From Acidobacteriota bacterium (GTDB taxonomy: Bacteria; Acidobacteriota; Terriglobia; Acidiferrales; UBA7541), in contig QHYS01000166.1 of the NCBI GenBank assembly GCA_003223325.1, positions 1 through 64,000 on the forward strand: a DNA stretch of 64,000 nucleotides. Reading direction: 5' to 3'. Shown one piece after another: positions 33,087-41,363 of the stretch. The notes below the pieces were generated by a model. It ran no database searches and had not been told where the DNA came from. It saw only the letters and a program-made list of their open reading frames with translations. Each line of letters starts with the position of its first letter. The first letter of the stretch is position 1. Position numbers and translations under genes: made by a program.

Positions 33087-34076
33087 TCATTTACCGCCGT
33101 CTCCGCCGTACCACTCATAGAATTTGTCGCCGGCCGGCACTTTGCGCGTGATGTCGACCGCTATGGTGTCGCCCTCCCAGTGCTTCACCAGTTGTTTCTT
33201 GCGCAGACCTCCATACATGAACTCCTCGACGAATTCGTTGCAGCGAAACTCGAGTAGCTGCATGTTGGGTTCGACCCGGCGGTAGAGCGGCATGGCAATC
33301 CGCCACGGCCGCGTAAAAACCTTCGGATCCTCCATCGTCACTTCGTAGCGAATGATATCAGGCGACATCAGCGAGAAGCGCTCCACCAGGTGCAGCGCGT
33401 CGCTATGGAAATTCCCGGCGCGGTCGAACCAGCTCCGGTCGTTGAAATTAGTGACGTCGACGACAAGCGTGTCTCCGTCCCACCGCCCGACGGAATGACC
33501 CATCCAGGTATCGTCCGGCGGCCCTGCGACCTTGTCCAGATGGATGGTCCGCGCGGTATTCGAGAATTCGTAGGCCATGTGAATCTTGTCCGTACTTTGC
33601 GTGATCTGGAAAGGATAGGGCATGTACATCGCGCGCGGAATGCCGGGCAAGTAACACTTCAGTTCCGGGTCGCGGTCGATCCAGTGCTCGGCATTCTCCT
33701 TTTTGATCAACAGGGCTTCCGGCTTGTAGGGGATCTGCCCGTCGCCCTGCACGACTCCGAGCGATCCGGGTACGGCGGCCGCGGCGCCAAGCGCGAGAAC
33801 CGGCGCTGCCGGCACCCGAGCGTAGTCATAAGGATAAATGCCTGGTTGCGTGACCGCGGCGGGTAGCGCCGCATGTGCCTGCAAATCCCAGTTGGCTTCG
33901 TTATTGGCTTGCCAGATGCCGCTGAAGTTGGGCTTTCCGCCGACGCGGGCCGGCCGCGCCGCCGGAGCGGCGGGAGCCTGGCCCGAGGTCCGTGTGATGG
34001 ACACCGAAGTGAGTGCGCTTACAGCGGCCGCGGCAATGGCGACCGTTGTCATCGAACGTGAGAATCGACCGCGCAT
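33087..34076 (-). CDS. WEG/TLVVD-family protein, FNDxxW type
   Basis: 329 residues from the ATG at 34076 (AAGGAGAC before it). A signal with a run of Ala (TTVAIAAAAVSALTSVSITR) is followed by PNFSGIWQANNEANWDLQAH. A conserved block DPELKCYLPGIPRAMYMPYP comes next, and the core VGRWDGDTLVVDVTNFNDRS with GNFHSDALHLVERFSLMSPD. It ends YEVTMEDPKVFTRPWRIAMP. Its nearest relative is the gene at 36716, which shares the RAMYMPYPFQI block. The C-terminus (GDTIAVDITRKVPAGDKFYE) contains a second W-E-G-D-T-I repeat of the core motif, hinting at an internal duplication in this subtype. Confidence 0.85.
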   Translation of the reverse strand: MRGRFSRSMTTVAIAAAAVSALTSVSITRTSGQAPAAPAARPARVGGKPNFSGIWQANNEANWDLQAHAALPAAVTQPGIYPYDYARVPAAPVLALGAAAAVPGSLGVVQGDGQIPYKPEALLIKKENAEHWIDRDPELKCYLPGIPRAMYMPYPFQITQSTDKIHMAYEFSNTARTIHLDKVAGPPDDTWMGHSVGRWDGDTLVVDVTNFNDRSWFDRAGNFHSDALHLVERFSLMSPDIIRYEVTMEDPKVFTRPWRIAMPLYRRVEPNMQLLEFRCNEFVEEFMYGGLRKKQLVKHWEGDTIAVDITRKVPAGDKFYEWYGGDGGK

Positions 34077-34102
34077 GATCGTCTCCTTTACCTTCATCGG
34101 CG

Positions 34103-35281
34103 TTACTGCAACGGATCCTCTTCGACACCCACAAAATCTGTAGCGTTGTCGCTTATCGCCGGGTCGGGACCTTCTCCCTTCGCAAAAGCGGCCTCTGCCA
34201 TGCGCTGTCCCCGCATCAACCCTGGCGAGGCATAGTTTCCTTCAATGCAGCGAGGCTCATAATAAATTCTGTTCTCCTCGTCGCTCTGCTTGGTGAACTC
34301 TTGTTTGACGGTCCAAGGCCGGGTCCACACCGTAGGATCTTCGATTGTGACGACGTATTCAAGTGTGTTCGGTCCGGTCCGCGTCCAGCGCTCGACTAAG
34401 TGCAAATTCTCACGCGAGCCCTGATAATCCGTTTTTGGGCTGAAGTTCGTCACGTCGATCACCAGTGTATTGCCGCGGATCCTGGCCGGCAGGTGCGGTC
34501 TTCCGTTCATGACAATGTTCCGCTGCCAGCCTTGCCCCTGGCCCACGTCGTAGAATATCGAGATGCAGCCAGGGGTCTGCACAATTCGCCGGAAGCTGCC
34601 GGTCGCGCCTCCACATTCGGGCAGCCCGCCCGTCAAGCAGCGGTCCGGCAACGCGCCATCTTCCGGACCGTCACGCCGATTCATGCGCGCCGTGTTGTAG
34701 CGAGGAGGAAGCTCTGCGAATCGCGGCGAGGGCGTCGCATCGTACTTCCCGCCGTTACACGCTATCGACTTTTTCTTGCAAGTCTCGGTCGATTGCAACA
34801 GGGCGAGGCGAAATTCCCGCTCGGTGGCAGCAGTCTTCTGAGCCTCCGGCGTGAGCGGCGGAATGCGGCCATTGGGCGGATCCACAATGAGCGAGGTGCG
34901 CGCGCCGGTGTGCTTGACGGACATAAACTGCGCGTTGTACGCGCCGGCGACATCGAGCTCGGTGCCGCGGTCCACGCGCCTGTCCCGGCCGAGCAGCGCC
35001 GCGCGCTCTTTATCCAGCTCGGCCCGCTGCGCCTCAGTAAAAAACTCCTGGTTCGCATACTTGGGCGAGCGCTGCAAGGGCGTATCCGATTCGTCTGTCC
35101 AAATGCCCTGCAGATCTGGTTCGCCCCACGGCGTTTTCAGCACTGCGGTTGGCGCGGAGGCTTTCAGGGAGGCCGCCGGAGCCTGAGCCGAAGTTCGTGT
35201 AATGGGCACCGAAAGGATGGCGCCGACCGCGGCCGCGGCAATGGCGACCGTGATCAACGAGCGTGAGAACCGGTCGCGCAT
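34103..35281 (-). CDS. WEG/TLVVD-family protein, DLQG type, core motif deleted
   Basis: 392 residues, AAAGGAGG before the ATG. The signal (LITVAIAAAAVGAILSVPIT) matches that of the next gene downstream, and the rest matches the upstream paralogue at 35309: TPWGEPDLQGIWTDESDTPL, QRSPKYANQEFFTEAQRAEL. Compared with that paralogue about 12 residues are missing where QWYGDSRGRWEGH should be: this copy reads HLPARIRGNTLVIDVTNF. The deletion keeps the frame but removes the W-E-G core. The protein should be made and exported, but may have lost whatever the core does. Confidence 0.85.
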   Translation of the reverse strand: MRDRFSRSLITVAIAAAAVGAILSVPITRTSAQAPAASLKASAPTAVLKTPWGEPDLQGIWTDESDTPLQRSPKYANQEFFTEAQRAELDKERAALLGRDRRVDRGTELDVAGAYNAQFMSVKHTGARTSLIVDPPNGRIPPLTPEAQKTAATEREFRLALLQSTETCKKKSIACNGGKYDATPSPRFAELPPRYNTARMNRRDGPEDGALPDRCLTGGLPECGGATGSFRRIVQTPGCISIFYDVGQGQGWQRNIVMNGRPHLPARIRGNTLVIDVTNFSPKTDYQGSRENLHLVERWTRTGPNTLEYVVTIEDPTVWTRPWTVKQEFTKQSDEENRIYYEPRCIEGNYASPGLMRGQRMAEAAFAKGEGPDPAISDNATDFVGVEEDPLQ

Positions 35282-35308
35282 GATGTCCTCCTTTTGCTTC
35301 TGCGGGCT

Positions 35309-36517
35309 CTACTGCAACGGATCTTCTTCGACGCCCACGAAATCTGTGGCGTTATCTTTTGTCGCCGGGTCGGGACCTCGTCCCTCCGCAAAGGCAAGAT
35401 CTTCCCGGCGCGCTGCCAGCATCATCGAAGGGAAGGCATAGTTTCCTTCAACGCAGCGGGGCTCGTAATACGTTTTGTTCTCCCTGTCGCTTTGCCTGGT
35501 GAACTCTTGTTTGACGGTCCAGGGCCGAGTCCACACCGTAGGATCTTCGATCGTGACGGAGTATTCGAGCGTGCTCGGCCCGGTACGCGTCCAGCGCTCG
35601 ACCAAGTGCAAGTTCTCGCGCGAGCCCAGAAAATCCGTCTTGGGACTGAAGTTCGTGACATCGATCACCAGGGTATGGCCCTCCCAGCGGCCGCGCGAGT
35701 CGCCATACCACTGGCGGATGCTGGCCGGCAAGTGTGGACTTCCGTTCATAACGATGTTCCGCTGCCAGCCTTGCCCCTGTCCCACGTCGTAGAACATCGA
35801 GATGCCGCCAGCGGTCTGTACAATTCGGCGGAAGCTCCCGCCGTACGCGGTTCCGAATTCGGGTAGTCCGCCTGTCAAGCAGCGGTCCCCCAACGCGCCA
35901 TCCTCCGGTCCATCATGGCGATTCATGCGCGCCGTGTTGTAGCGAGAAAGACGCTCGGCGCGTCGGGCAGAGGGAGTCGGATCGTACTTGCCGCCGCTGC
36001 ACGCTACCGACGTGTTCTTACAGGTCTCGGTCGATTGCAACAGAGCGAGACGAAATTCCCGATCGGCGGCGGCGATCTTCTGAGCCTCGGGCTTCCGTGG
36101 CGGAATCCGGCCATCGGGCGGATCCACAATCATTGACGTGCGCGCACCGGTGTGCTTCACGGAGAGGAAGACTGCGTTGTAAGCGCCGGCGACGTCGAGT
36201 TCGGTCCCGCGTTCCACGCGCTTGTCCCGGCCGAGCAGCGCCGCCCGCTCCTTATCCAATTCGGCGCGCTGCGCCTCGGTGAAAAACTCCTGGTTCGCAT
36301 ACTTGGGGGAGCGCTGCAAGGGCGTGTCGGATTCGTCGGTCCAAATGCCCTGCAGATCTGGTTCACCCCATGGCGTTTTCAGCGCTGGGGTTGGCGCCGG
36401 CTTCGCCGAAGGCGTCGGAGATTCTTGCGCGACCGTCACCTGCGACGGCTTAGAAAATACGAAGACCGAGATGATGACCGCCACTGCTCCGATGGACTTC
36501 AAAAGTCGAGTGCGCAT
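35309..36517 (-). CDS. WEG/TLVVD-family protein, DLQG type
   Basis: 402 residues from the ATG at 36517 (GGGAGG nine bases before). A signal (SIGAVAVIISVFVFSKPS) and a Pro-rich spacer precede TPWGEPDLQGIWTDESDTPL and QRSPKYANQEFFTEAQRAEL. The core reads WYGDSRGRWEGHTLVIDVTN, then LHLVERWTRTGPSTLEYSVT and IEDPTVWTRPWTVKQEFTRQ. It is highly similar to the downstream gene down to the DNA level, which shows a tandem duplication. It and the divergent gene at 36716 share an intergenic promoter region of 198 bases. Confidence 0.87.
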   Translation of the reverse strand: MRTRLLKSIGAVAVIISVFVFSKPSQVTVAQESPTPSAKPAPTPALKTPWGEPDLQGIWTDESDTPLQRSPKYANQEFFTEAQRAELDKERAALLGRDKRVERGTELDVAGAYNAVFLSVKHTGARTSMIVDPPDGRIPPRKPEAQKIAAADREFRLALLQSTETCKNTSVACSGGKYDPTPSARRAERLSRYNTARMNRHDGPEDGALGDRCLTGGLPEFGTAYGGSFRRIVQTAGGISMFYDVGQGQGWQRNIVMNGSPHLPASIRQWYGDSRGRWEGHTLVIDVTNFSPKTDFLGSRENLHLVERWTRTGPSTLEYSVTIEDPTVWTRPWTVKQEFTRQSDRENKTYYEPRCVEGNYAFPSMMLAARREDLAFAEGRGPDPATKDNATDFVGVEEDPLQ

Positions 36518-36715
36518 CTGATACCTCCCTGACTGCAACAACAACCAGAGGAAGGGCGTATCCCCGGCAACCAGGGCGGCTACCAACCGCCAGATCGCAT
36601 CATTATCGTCAAGGACCATGCTAGTGTCCAGAGGATTGAGTCACGGTTGGTTGACGGCGACGCTCTTACCTCGTTACCTTATGTCGCCATCACGAACGAA
36701 ATGGAGATAACCAAT

Positions 36716-37666
36716 ATGCGAAGCCAATTCAACGTCCCGGCTGCCTTAATTGCGAGCGCCACAATGGGCGCCGTGTTTTGTTTGGCCACAATCCGGATGA
36801 CCGGCCAGGCGACTCGGACAACGCGCAGCACAGAGGTACATCCCAACTTGAATGGCATCTGGCAGGCGACGAATACGGCGAATTGGGACCTGCTGGCCCA
36901 TGGGATGCGTCCGGCGGTCGCGCAGCCCGGCGTTTACCCGGACGTCCCCGTGCTGGCCGCTCCCGTTCTGGCGCTCGGCTCGGTTGGCGGGGTGCCCCCG
37001 GGGCCCGGCGTAGTCGAAGGTAATGACATCCCGTACAAGCTCGAAGACGCCGCGAAAAAGAAAGACAACGCCGAACACTGGCTGGATCGCGATCCCGAAG
37101 TGCGCTGCTACATGCCTGGGATTCCGCGCGCCATGTACATGCCCTATCCGTTTCAGATCACGCAGGGCACGAACAAGATTGAGATGGCGTTCGAGTTTGC
37201 GGGCGCCAGCCGAACCATCCACCTCGACCCAGTCGACCCGCCGCCGGCGGACACCTGGATGGGCCATTCGGTGGGTCACTGGGAAGGCAACACGCTGGTC
37301 GTGGACGTGAGCCATTTCAACGACCGGACCTGGTTCTCGCGCTCCGGCGATTTCCATAGCGACGCGCTGCACGTTGTCGAGCGCTTTACGCCGATCAACT
37401 CTTCGCTGCGGCCTGACGCGCTGCGGTACGAGGTGACCATCGAAGATCCGAATGTCTTTACCCGTCCGTGGAAGATGAATATGGTCCTGTACCGTCAGCT
37501 CGAAGCCAACGCGCAGTTGATGGAATACAAATGCGTTGAGCTGGTGGAGGAAACTTTCCTGGGCCATCTGCGCAAGAAACAACTGGTGAAGCACTGGGAG
37601 GGCGACACCATCGCGATCGACGTCACGCGCAAAATACCGGCGGGCGACAAACTCTACGAGCGATGA
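36716..37666 (+). CDS. WEG/TLVVD-family protein, FNDxxW type
   Basis: 316 residues from the ATG at 36716 (GGAGAT ten bases before; earlier ATGs at 36647 and 36701 are in frame). The signal (AALIASATMGAVFCLATIRM) is followed by HPNLNGIWQATNTANWDLLA, RAMYMPYPFQITQGTNKIEM and the core VGHWEGNTLVVDVSHFNDRT. The end is YEVTIEDPNVFTRPWKMNMV and HWEGDTIAIDVTRKIPAGDK. It is the divergent sister of the gene at 33087. It is the only member of the 33-39 kb group on the plus strand. Confidence 0.86.
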   Translation: MRSQFNVPAALIASATMGAVFCLATIRMTGQATRTTRSTEVHPNLNGIWQATNTANWDLLAHGMRPAVAQPGVYPDVPVLAAPVLALGSVGGVPPGPGVVEGNDIPYKLEDAAKKKDNAEHWLDRDPEVRCYMPGIPRAMYMPYPFQITQGTNKIEMAFEFAGASRTIHLDPVDPPPADTWMGHSVGHWEGNTLVVDVSHFNDRTWFSRSGDFHSDALHVVERFTPINSSLRPDALRYEVTIEDPNVFTRPWKMNMVLYRQLEANAQLMEYKCVELVEETFLGHLRKKQLVKHWEGDTIAIDVTRKIPAGDKLYER

Positions 37667-37693
37667 AAAGCTCGGACGATGTTTGCGTTACGA

Positions 37694-37776
37694 AGAAAGA
37701 TGCCGCCTTGAAGGGCGGCGCCAGGCGAGCGCGAATGCTGAGGGTCGACACGTTGTACCGGGCTTCAGCCCGGCAA
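37694..37776. repeat. Intergenic hairpin repeats
   Basis: Two palindromic units lie in this 213-base gap. The first, at about 37698-37722 (GATGCCGCC TTGAAG GGCGGC), is on the minus strand a relative of the repeats at 22951 and 59641. The second, at about 37758-37773, is CCGGGCTTCAGCCCGG, a perfect stem with a TTCA loop. Both are typical of short dispersed repeats or extragenic hairpins. Confidence 0.45.
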
Positions 37777-37879
37777 ATTCTACGTCGGGAAGGCAGGTGT
37801 CCAGAGGCTCTTAGCACACAGGTCACAGAGAAGTGAAGGCATACGGAAAGGGCGTGCCTGTCAAAGTAGAGAGAAAAGA

Positions 37880-39103
37880 CTATTGGTCTCCTCCGCCCGT
37901 CGCGTTGTCTTCAAGTGCCGGATCAGGACCCCTTCCATCGGCGAACGCCTTCTCCGCCGCGCGCGTATTCGCCAACATCCCGAGGAGTCCGTAGTTGCCC
38001 TCGTGGCATCCGCCTTCGTAGACCATGTTCGGCTTGTCGGCATTCTTCCGCAGTTCCTGTACGAAGGTGAACGGTTTGACCCAAGTGGTCGGGTCCTCGG
38101 CGGTCGTCGTGATCTGCAGCGTTGTCGGGTTGATGCGCTTGTAGCGCTCGATCAAGTGCAGGTTCTCGCGTGAGCCGCGGAACTCGGTCTCCTGGCTGAA
38201 ATTCATGACGTCGACCACCAAGGTATCGCCTTCCCAGCGGGCAATGGAATCACCCCAGTATTGGCGAATGTCCTTCGGCAGATGCGGCCGATTCTTGATG
38301 GGGATGGCGCGATTGAAGCCCGTGCCCTGGCCGATGTCGTAATAGATGTCTACCGAATCGGGGCTCTCCACGATGCGCATCACGCCGCCGAAATTGCCGA
38401 AGGGCCTTCCATCCGGCGTCAGTAGTCCTGCCGGGAGAATCACCGGAAGGCCATTCAGCAGGCAACGCTCGACGGAACTGCGGTCCTCAGGGCCGTCGGA
38501 GCGATTCATGCGATCGAGGTTGTAGTCGGGCGACGGCGCGTTACGGAGCGGCGAGATCGGTCCGGGCTTGCCGCCGGAGGTGCCTTGCAGGAGCGCCTGG
38601 AGGTATTCCCGTTTCTTGCTGATTCCCTCTTGCGCTTCCGGTGTGAAGGCCGGCATCCGGCCATCGGGCGGATCAATGATCATCGAGGTGCGGCGGCCTA
38701 CTTCCGTGGGTTTATCGCCGAACCAGTGCTCGTTGTAGGCGCGGGCGACGTCTTTTTCGGTGCCGCGAATGTCCTTCCCGTTGCTCTCGCGACTGTCGCG
38801 CCCGGGGAGCGCGTCGCGCTTAAGCAGCGCGTCCTCAGCTTTCTGGTGCTCAGCGTCGGTCATGAATTCGCGGTTGCCAAACTCCTTGGGGCGCTCGAAT
38901 GGGACTACCGTCGTGTTACTCCAGGTGCCTTGGAGGTCCGGGGCGCCCCACGGCGTCTTGGACCCCGCTTGAGCCTTCGATTGAGCTGTCGAACCACTCG
39001 AAGCGGTCTGGTCAGTAACTCTCGTGCCGGCCAAGGCGACGGCGAGCACGGTCGCGACCGTCAGTGCGATCAGAAACACATAGGAACGAACTCTGATTCT
39101 CAT
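37880..39103 (-). CDS. WEG/TLVVD-family protein, DLQG type
   Basis: 407 residues from the ATG at 39103 (AGGAGG nine bases upstream). The signal (YVFLIALTVATVLAVALAGT) is followed by a Ser/Ala/Gln-rich spacer and TPWGAPDLQGTWSNTTVVPF, ERPKEFGNREFMTDAEHQKA. The core is YWGDSIARWEGDTLVVDVMN, then LHLIERYKRINPTTLQITTT and EDPTTWVKPFTFVQELRKN. It has the usual C-terminal YEGGCHEGNYGLLGML segment, where relatives have YEPRCxEGNYA. It is more distant from the tandem pair than they are from each other. Confidence 0.86.
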   Translation of the reverse strand: MRIRVRSYVFLIALTVATVLAVALAGTRVTDQTASSGSTAQSKAQAGSKTPWGAPDLQGTWSNTTVVPFERPKEFGNREFMTDAEHQKAEDALLKRDALPGRDSRESNGKDIRGTEKDVARAYNEHWFGDKPTEVGRRTSMIIDPPDGRMPAFTPEAQEGISKKREYLQALLQGTSGGKPGPISPLRNAPSPDYNLDRMNRSDGPEDRSSVERCLLNGLPVILPAGLLTPDGRPFGNFGGVMRIVESPDSVDIYYDIGQGTGFNRAIPIKNRPHLPKDIRQYWGDSIARWEGDTLVVDVMNFSQETEFRGSRENLHLIERYKRINPTTLQITTTAEDPTTWVKPFTFVQELRKNADKPNMVYEGGCHEGNYGLLGMLANTRAAEKAFADGRGPDPALEDNATGGGDQ

Positions 39104-39253
39104 CTGAGACCCTCCTACACCTAGCGGAAGGCGATGGTAGCACCGGTTATCGTCGCGCGCCAACAGAGGCGATTCGAGCGCTGACGGCATCTATGCATCT
39201 AAGGGACTACAGTTATTTCTGCTAGATATGTCAGAGCAGGATAGAGGCCCGAC

Positions 39254-40384
39254 GTGGCTAATGCACCGCACGGATCGCGAGCTGCCAAAAAGCGCTGGGG
39301 AAAGTCTCCATGGACGATTGACTTTCTTCCCTTGCCGCGCTTGCTTCCCGGGCAAGTCGACTTCGCTGTAGTTGGCGGGGGATTCACGGGATTAGCGGCC
39401 GCGGCTTGGCTGAGTCACCTGGCTCCGGAGAACTGCGTCGCCGTCTTCGAAGCAGAAAGCATCGGCGCGGGTGCCAGCGGCAACACGGGCGGTATGGTTC
39501 TTGCGGAAAGCTCTGCCGGCGACCTTCCGGGACTGGGCGACGTCTTGGGCGGTTTTGGCCGGACGATCGCCGAACTTGGCGTGGATTGCGACTTCGACCT
39601 GCGAGGAGCCTGGGAAATTGGCCGAAAGGGCGGGCGCAAGGATTCGCCCATAGCGTGGTCTGATTCGGGCAAGCTGCGCGTCGTCGCCGAAGTGGCGGGA
39701 GGAACGGTCGATCCAGGGAAGTTGGTCAGCCAACTGGCTCGCACAGCCGATCGCTTGGGCGTGCACATCTATGAAGGGATGCGTATCGATGAGATCGGTT
39801 TTCAGAATCCGTTATGTCTTAAGCTCGGGGCGAAAGAAATCCGCGCCGAAAATGCGCTCATCGCCACGAATGCCCAGTCGCTCGAACTGAGCGGCCTCGC
39901 CGGGCGCGCCGAGCCGAAGTTTACGCTCGCGCTTGCGACAGAACCTCTGAAGCCCGCGCAACTGGAAGTGCTTGGGCTAGCTTCGGGAAAGCCATTTTAT
40001 ACCGTCGATCTTCCTTATCTTTGGGGACGCATGCTGCCCACTGGCGGAGTCATTTTCGGAAGCGGCCTGATCGACGTAGAGAATTGGCGCAAGCTTATCG
40101 ATCTAGATATCGATGCGGGCCGAGCGGCTGAACTCATCGCGCGAATCGAGCGACGAGTGCGCGGGCTGGATCCGGTTCTCAAATCGATCGGCTTCACGCA
40201 CTGGTGGGGTGGGCCGATCTTAATCGCTGAGGACTGGAGTCCTATCTTTATTCACCACGGCCGGAGCGACCGCGTGATTGTCCTGGGCGCATACGCCGGC
40301 CAAGGCGTAGCGCTCTCGGTTCATTTGGGCCGATGGGCCGCGGAAGCCATGCTTGGCCTCCGTAAATTGCCAGATTGGGGATGA
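39254..40384 (+). CDS. FAD-dependent oxidoreductase, DAO family
   Basis: 376 residues from a GTG at 39254. The Rossmann FAD motif is VDFAVVGGGFTGLAAAAWLS, then VFEAESIGAGASGNTGGMVL, which holds the second FAD contact typical of glycine/sarcosine oxidase-like enzymes. The C-terminal FAD site is ILGAYAGQGV-like (IVLGAYAGQGVALSVHLGRW). The family oxidises amino acids or secondary amines in the cytoplasm. The substrate is open. It carries no signal peptide, unlike most genes before it, and marks the change to ordinary core genes. A shared transcript with the SDR gene 250 bases on is doubtful. Confidence 0.85.
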   Translation: MANAPHGSRAAKKRWGKSPWTIDFLPLPRLLPGQVDFAVVGGGFTGLAAAAWLSHLAPENCVAVFEAESIGAGASGNTGGMVLAESSAGDLPGLGDVLGGFGRTIAELGVDCDFDLRGAWEIGRKGGRKDSPIAWSDSGKLRVVAEVAGGTVDPGKLVSQLARTADRLGVHIYEGMRIDEIGFQNPLCLKLGAKEIRAENALIATNAQSLELSGLAGRAEPKFTLALATEPLKPAQLEVLGLASGKPFYTVDLPYLWGRMLPTGGVIFGSGLIDVENWRKLIDLDIDAGRAAELIARIERRVRGLDPVLKSIGFTHWWGGPILIAEDWSPIFIHHGRSDRVIVLGAYAGQGVALSVHLGRWAAEAMLGLRKLPDWG

Positions 40385-40634
40385 GCTTGCTCGGAAGAGG
40401 TAGAATCTAGATCGCCCACGATGCCCACTGGAAGAACCCCAACCGTCGCCCTTCGCGAAATCCGCGCCGACAATAAATGACCCGCGAAGACCAAAGGGGC
40501 TTACGGCGAGACCAGCGCCGGGCTGGGCGCCGCGCACCAGACGGGATGGACCGCACTGATGGCCGAACTCCTCGAACAGAGTGGGGCGCACGCAAGCTAG
40601 TACAAAAATGCACGATCAGACTTGTAAGTGAGCA

Positions 40635-41360
40635 ATGATGCCGGAACTTCACTTTGAGGATAAGGTCGCGCTCATCGCTGGCGGTACCGGGGCGCTGGGG
40701 CGTGCCGTCTCGGCAGCTTTCGCACGTGAGGGCGCACGCGTAATTGTGACGTACAGGCGCCAGCCAGAATTCGACGGGTTCGCTTCGCAGTCCAAGGGTA
40801 GCGCGCACGGAGTGACAGGTGTAATGGTTGATGCGACCGATGCCGTCGGCGTCGCGCGGATGATCGAGAGCATCCTTGCGAACACCGGCGCGCTCGACAT
40901 TCTGGTGAACACCATCGGCGGCTACCATGGCGATAAGCGAATCTGGGAAGAGGATCTGGCGAGCTACGAGCAGATGATGTCACTCAATCTGAAAGCCGGA
41001 TTTGTGCTGGCCCGGGCCGTAATTCCGGTCATGATTCGGCAGAGCCGCGGCTGGATGGTTAACGTGGCCTCGCGGGCCGGATATGGCCAGTCTCCGGGAG
41101 CGGCTCTGTATGCCGCATCAAAGGCTGGGGCACTGGCGCTATTCGATTCGCTGGCCGCGGAACTTAAATCGTATCCGATTTGCGTCAATTCCGTCGTACC
41201 TAGCATCTTCGACACTCCTGCAAACCGACAGGCCATGCCTGCAGCAGATTACGCAAGCTGGCCCAAGCCGGAAGAGATTGCCGACGTAATCCTCTTTCTG
41301 TGCTCCCAGCAGGCCCGCATTATTCACGGCGCGGCCATTCCCGTCTATGGCAGGACGTGA
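40635..41360 (+). CDS. Short-chain dehydrogenase/reductase (SDR)
   Basis: 241 residues. The cofactor motif is ALIAGGTGALGRAVSAAFAR, a GGTGALG variant of TGxxxGxG. NTIGGYHG stands for NNAG. The catalytic tetrad has Ser in VNVASRAGYG and YAASK (Tyr and Lys). NSVVPSIFDTPANR follows as in classical SDRs, and HGAAIPVYGRT closes the protein. It should use NAD(P)H to reduce or oxidise a small carbonyl compound. The specific substrate is unknown. The stop codon is three bases before the TTG of the next gene, so both are probably translated together. Confidence 0.9.
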   Translation: MMPELHFEDKVALIAGGTGALGRAVSAAFAREGARVIVTYRRQPEFDGFASQSKGSAHGVTGVMVDATDAVGVARMIESILANTGALDILVNTIGGYHGDKRIWEEDLASYEQMMSLNLKAGFVLARAVIPVMIRQSRGWMVNVASRAGYGQSPGAALYAASKAGALALFDSLAAELKSYPICVNSVVPSIFDTPANRQAMPAADYASWPKPEEIADVILFLCSQQARIIHGAAIPVYGRT

Positions 41361-41363
41361 GGC

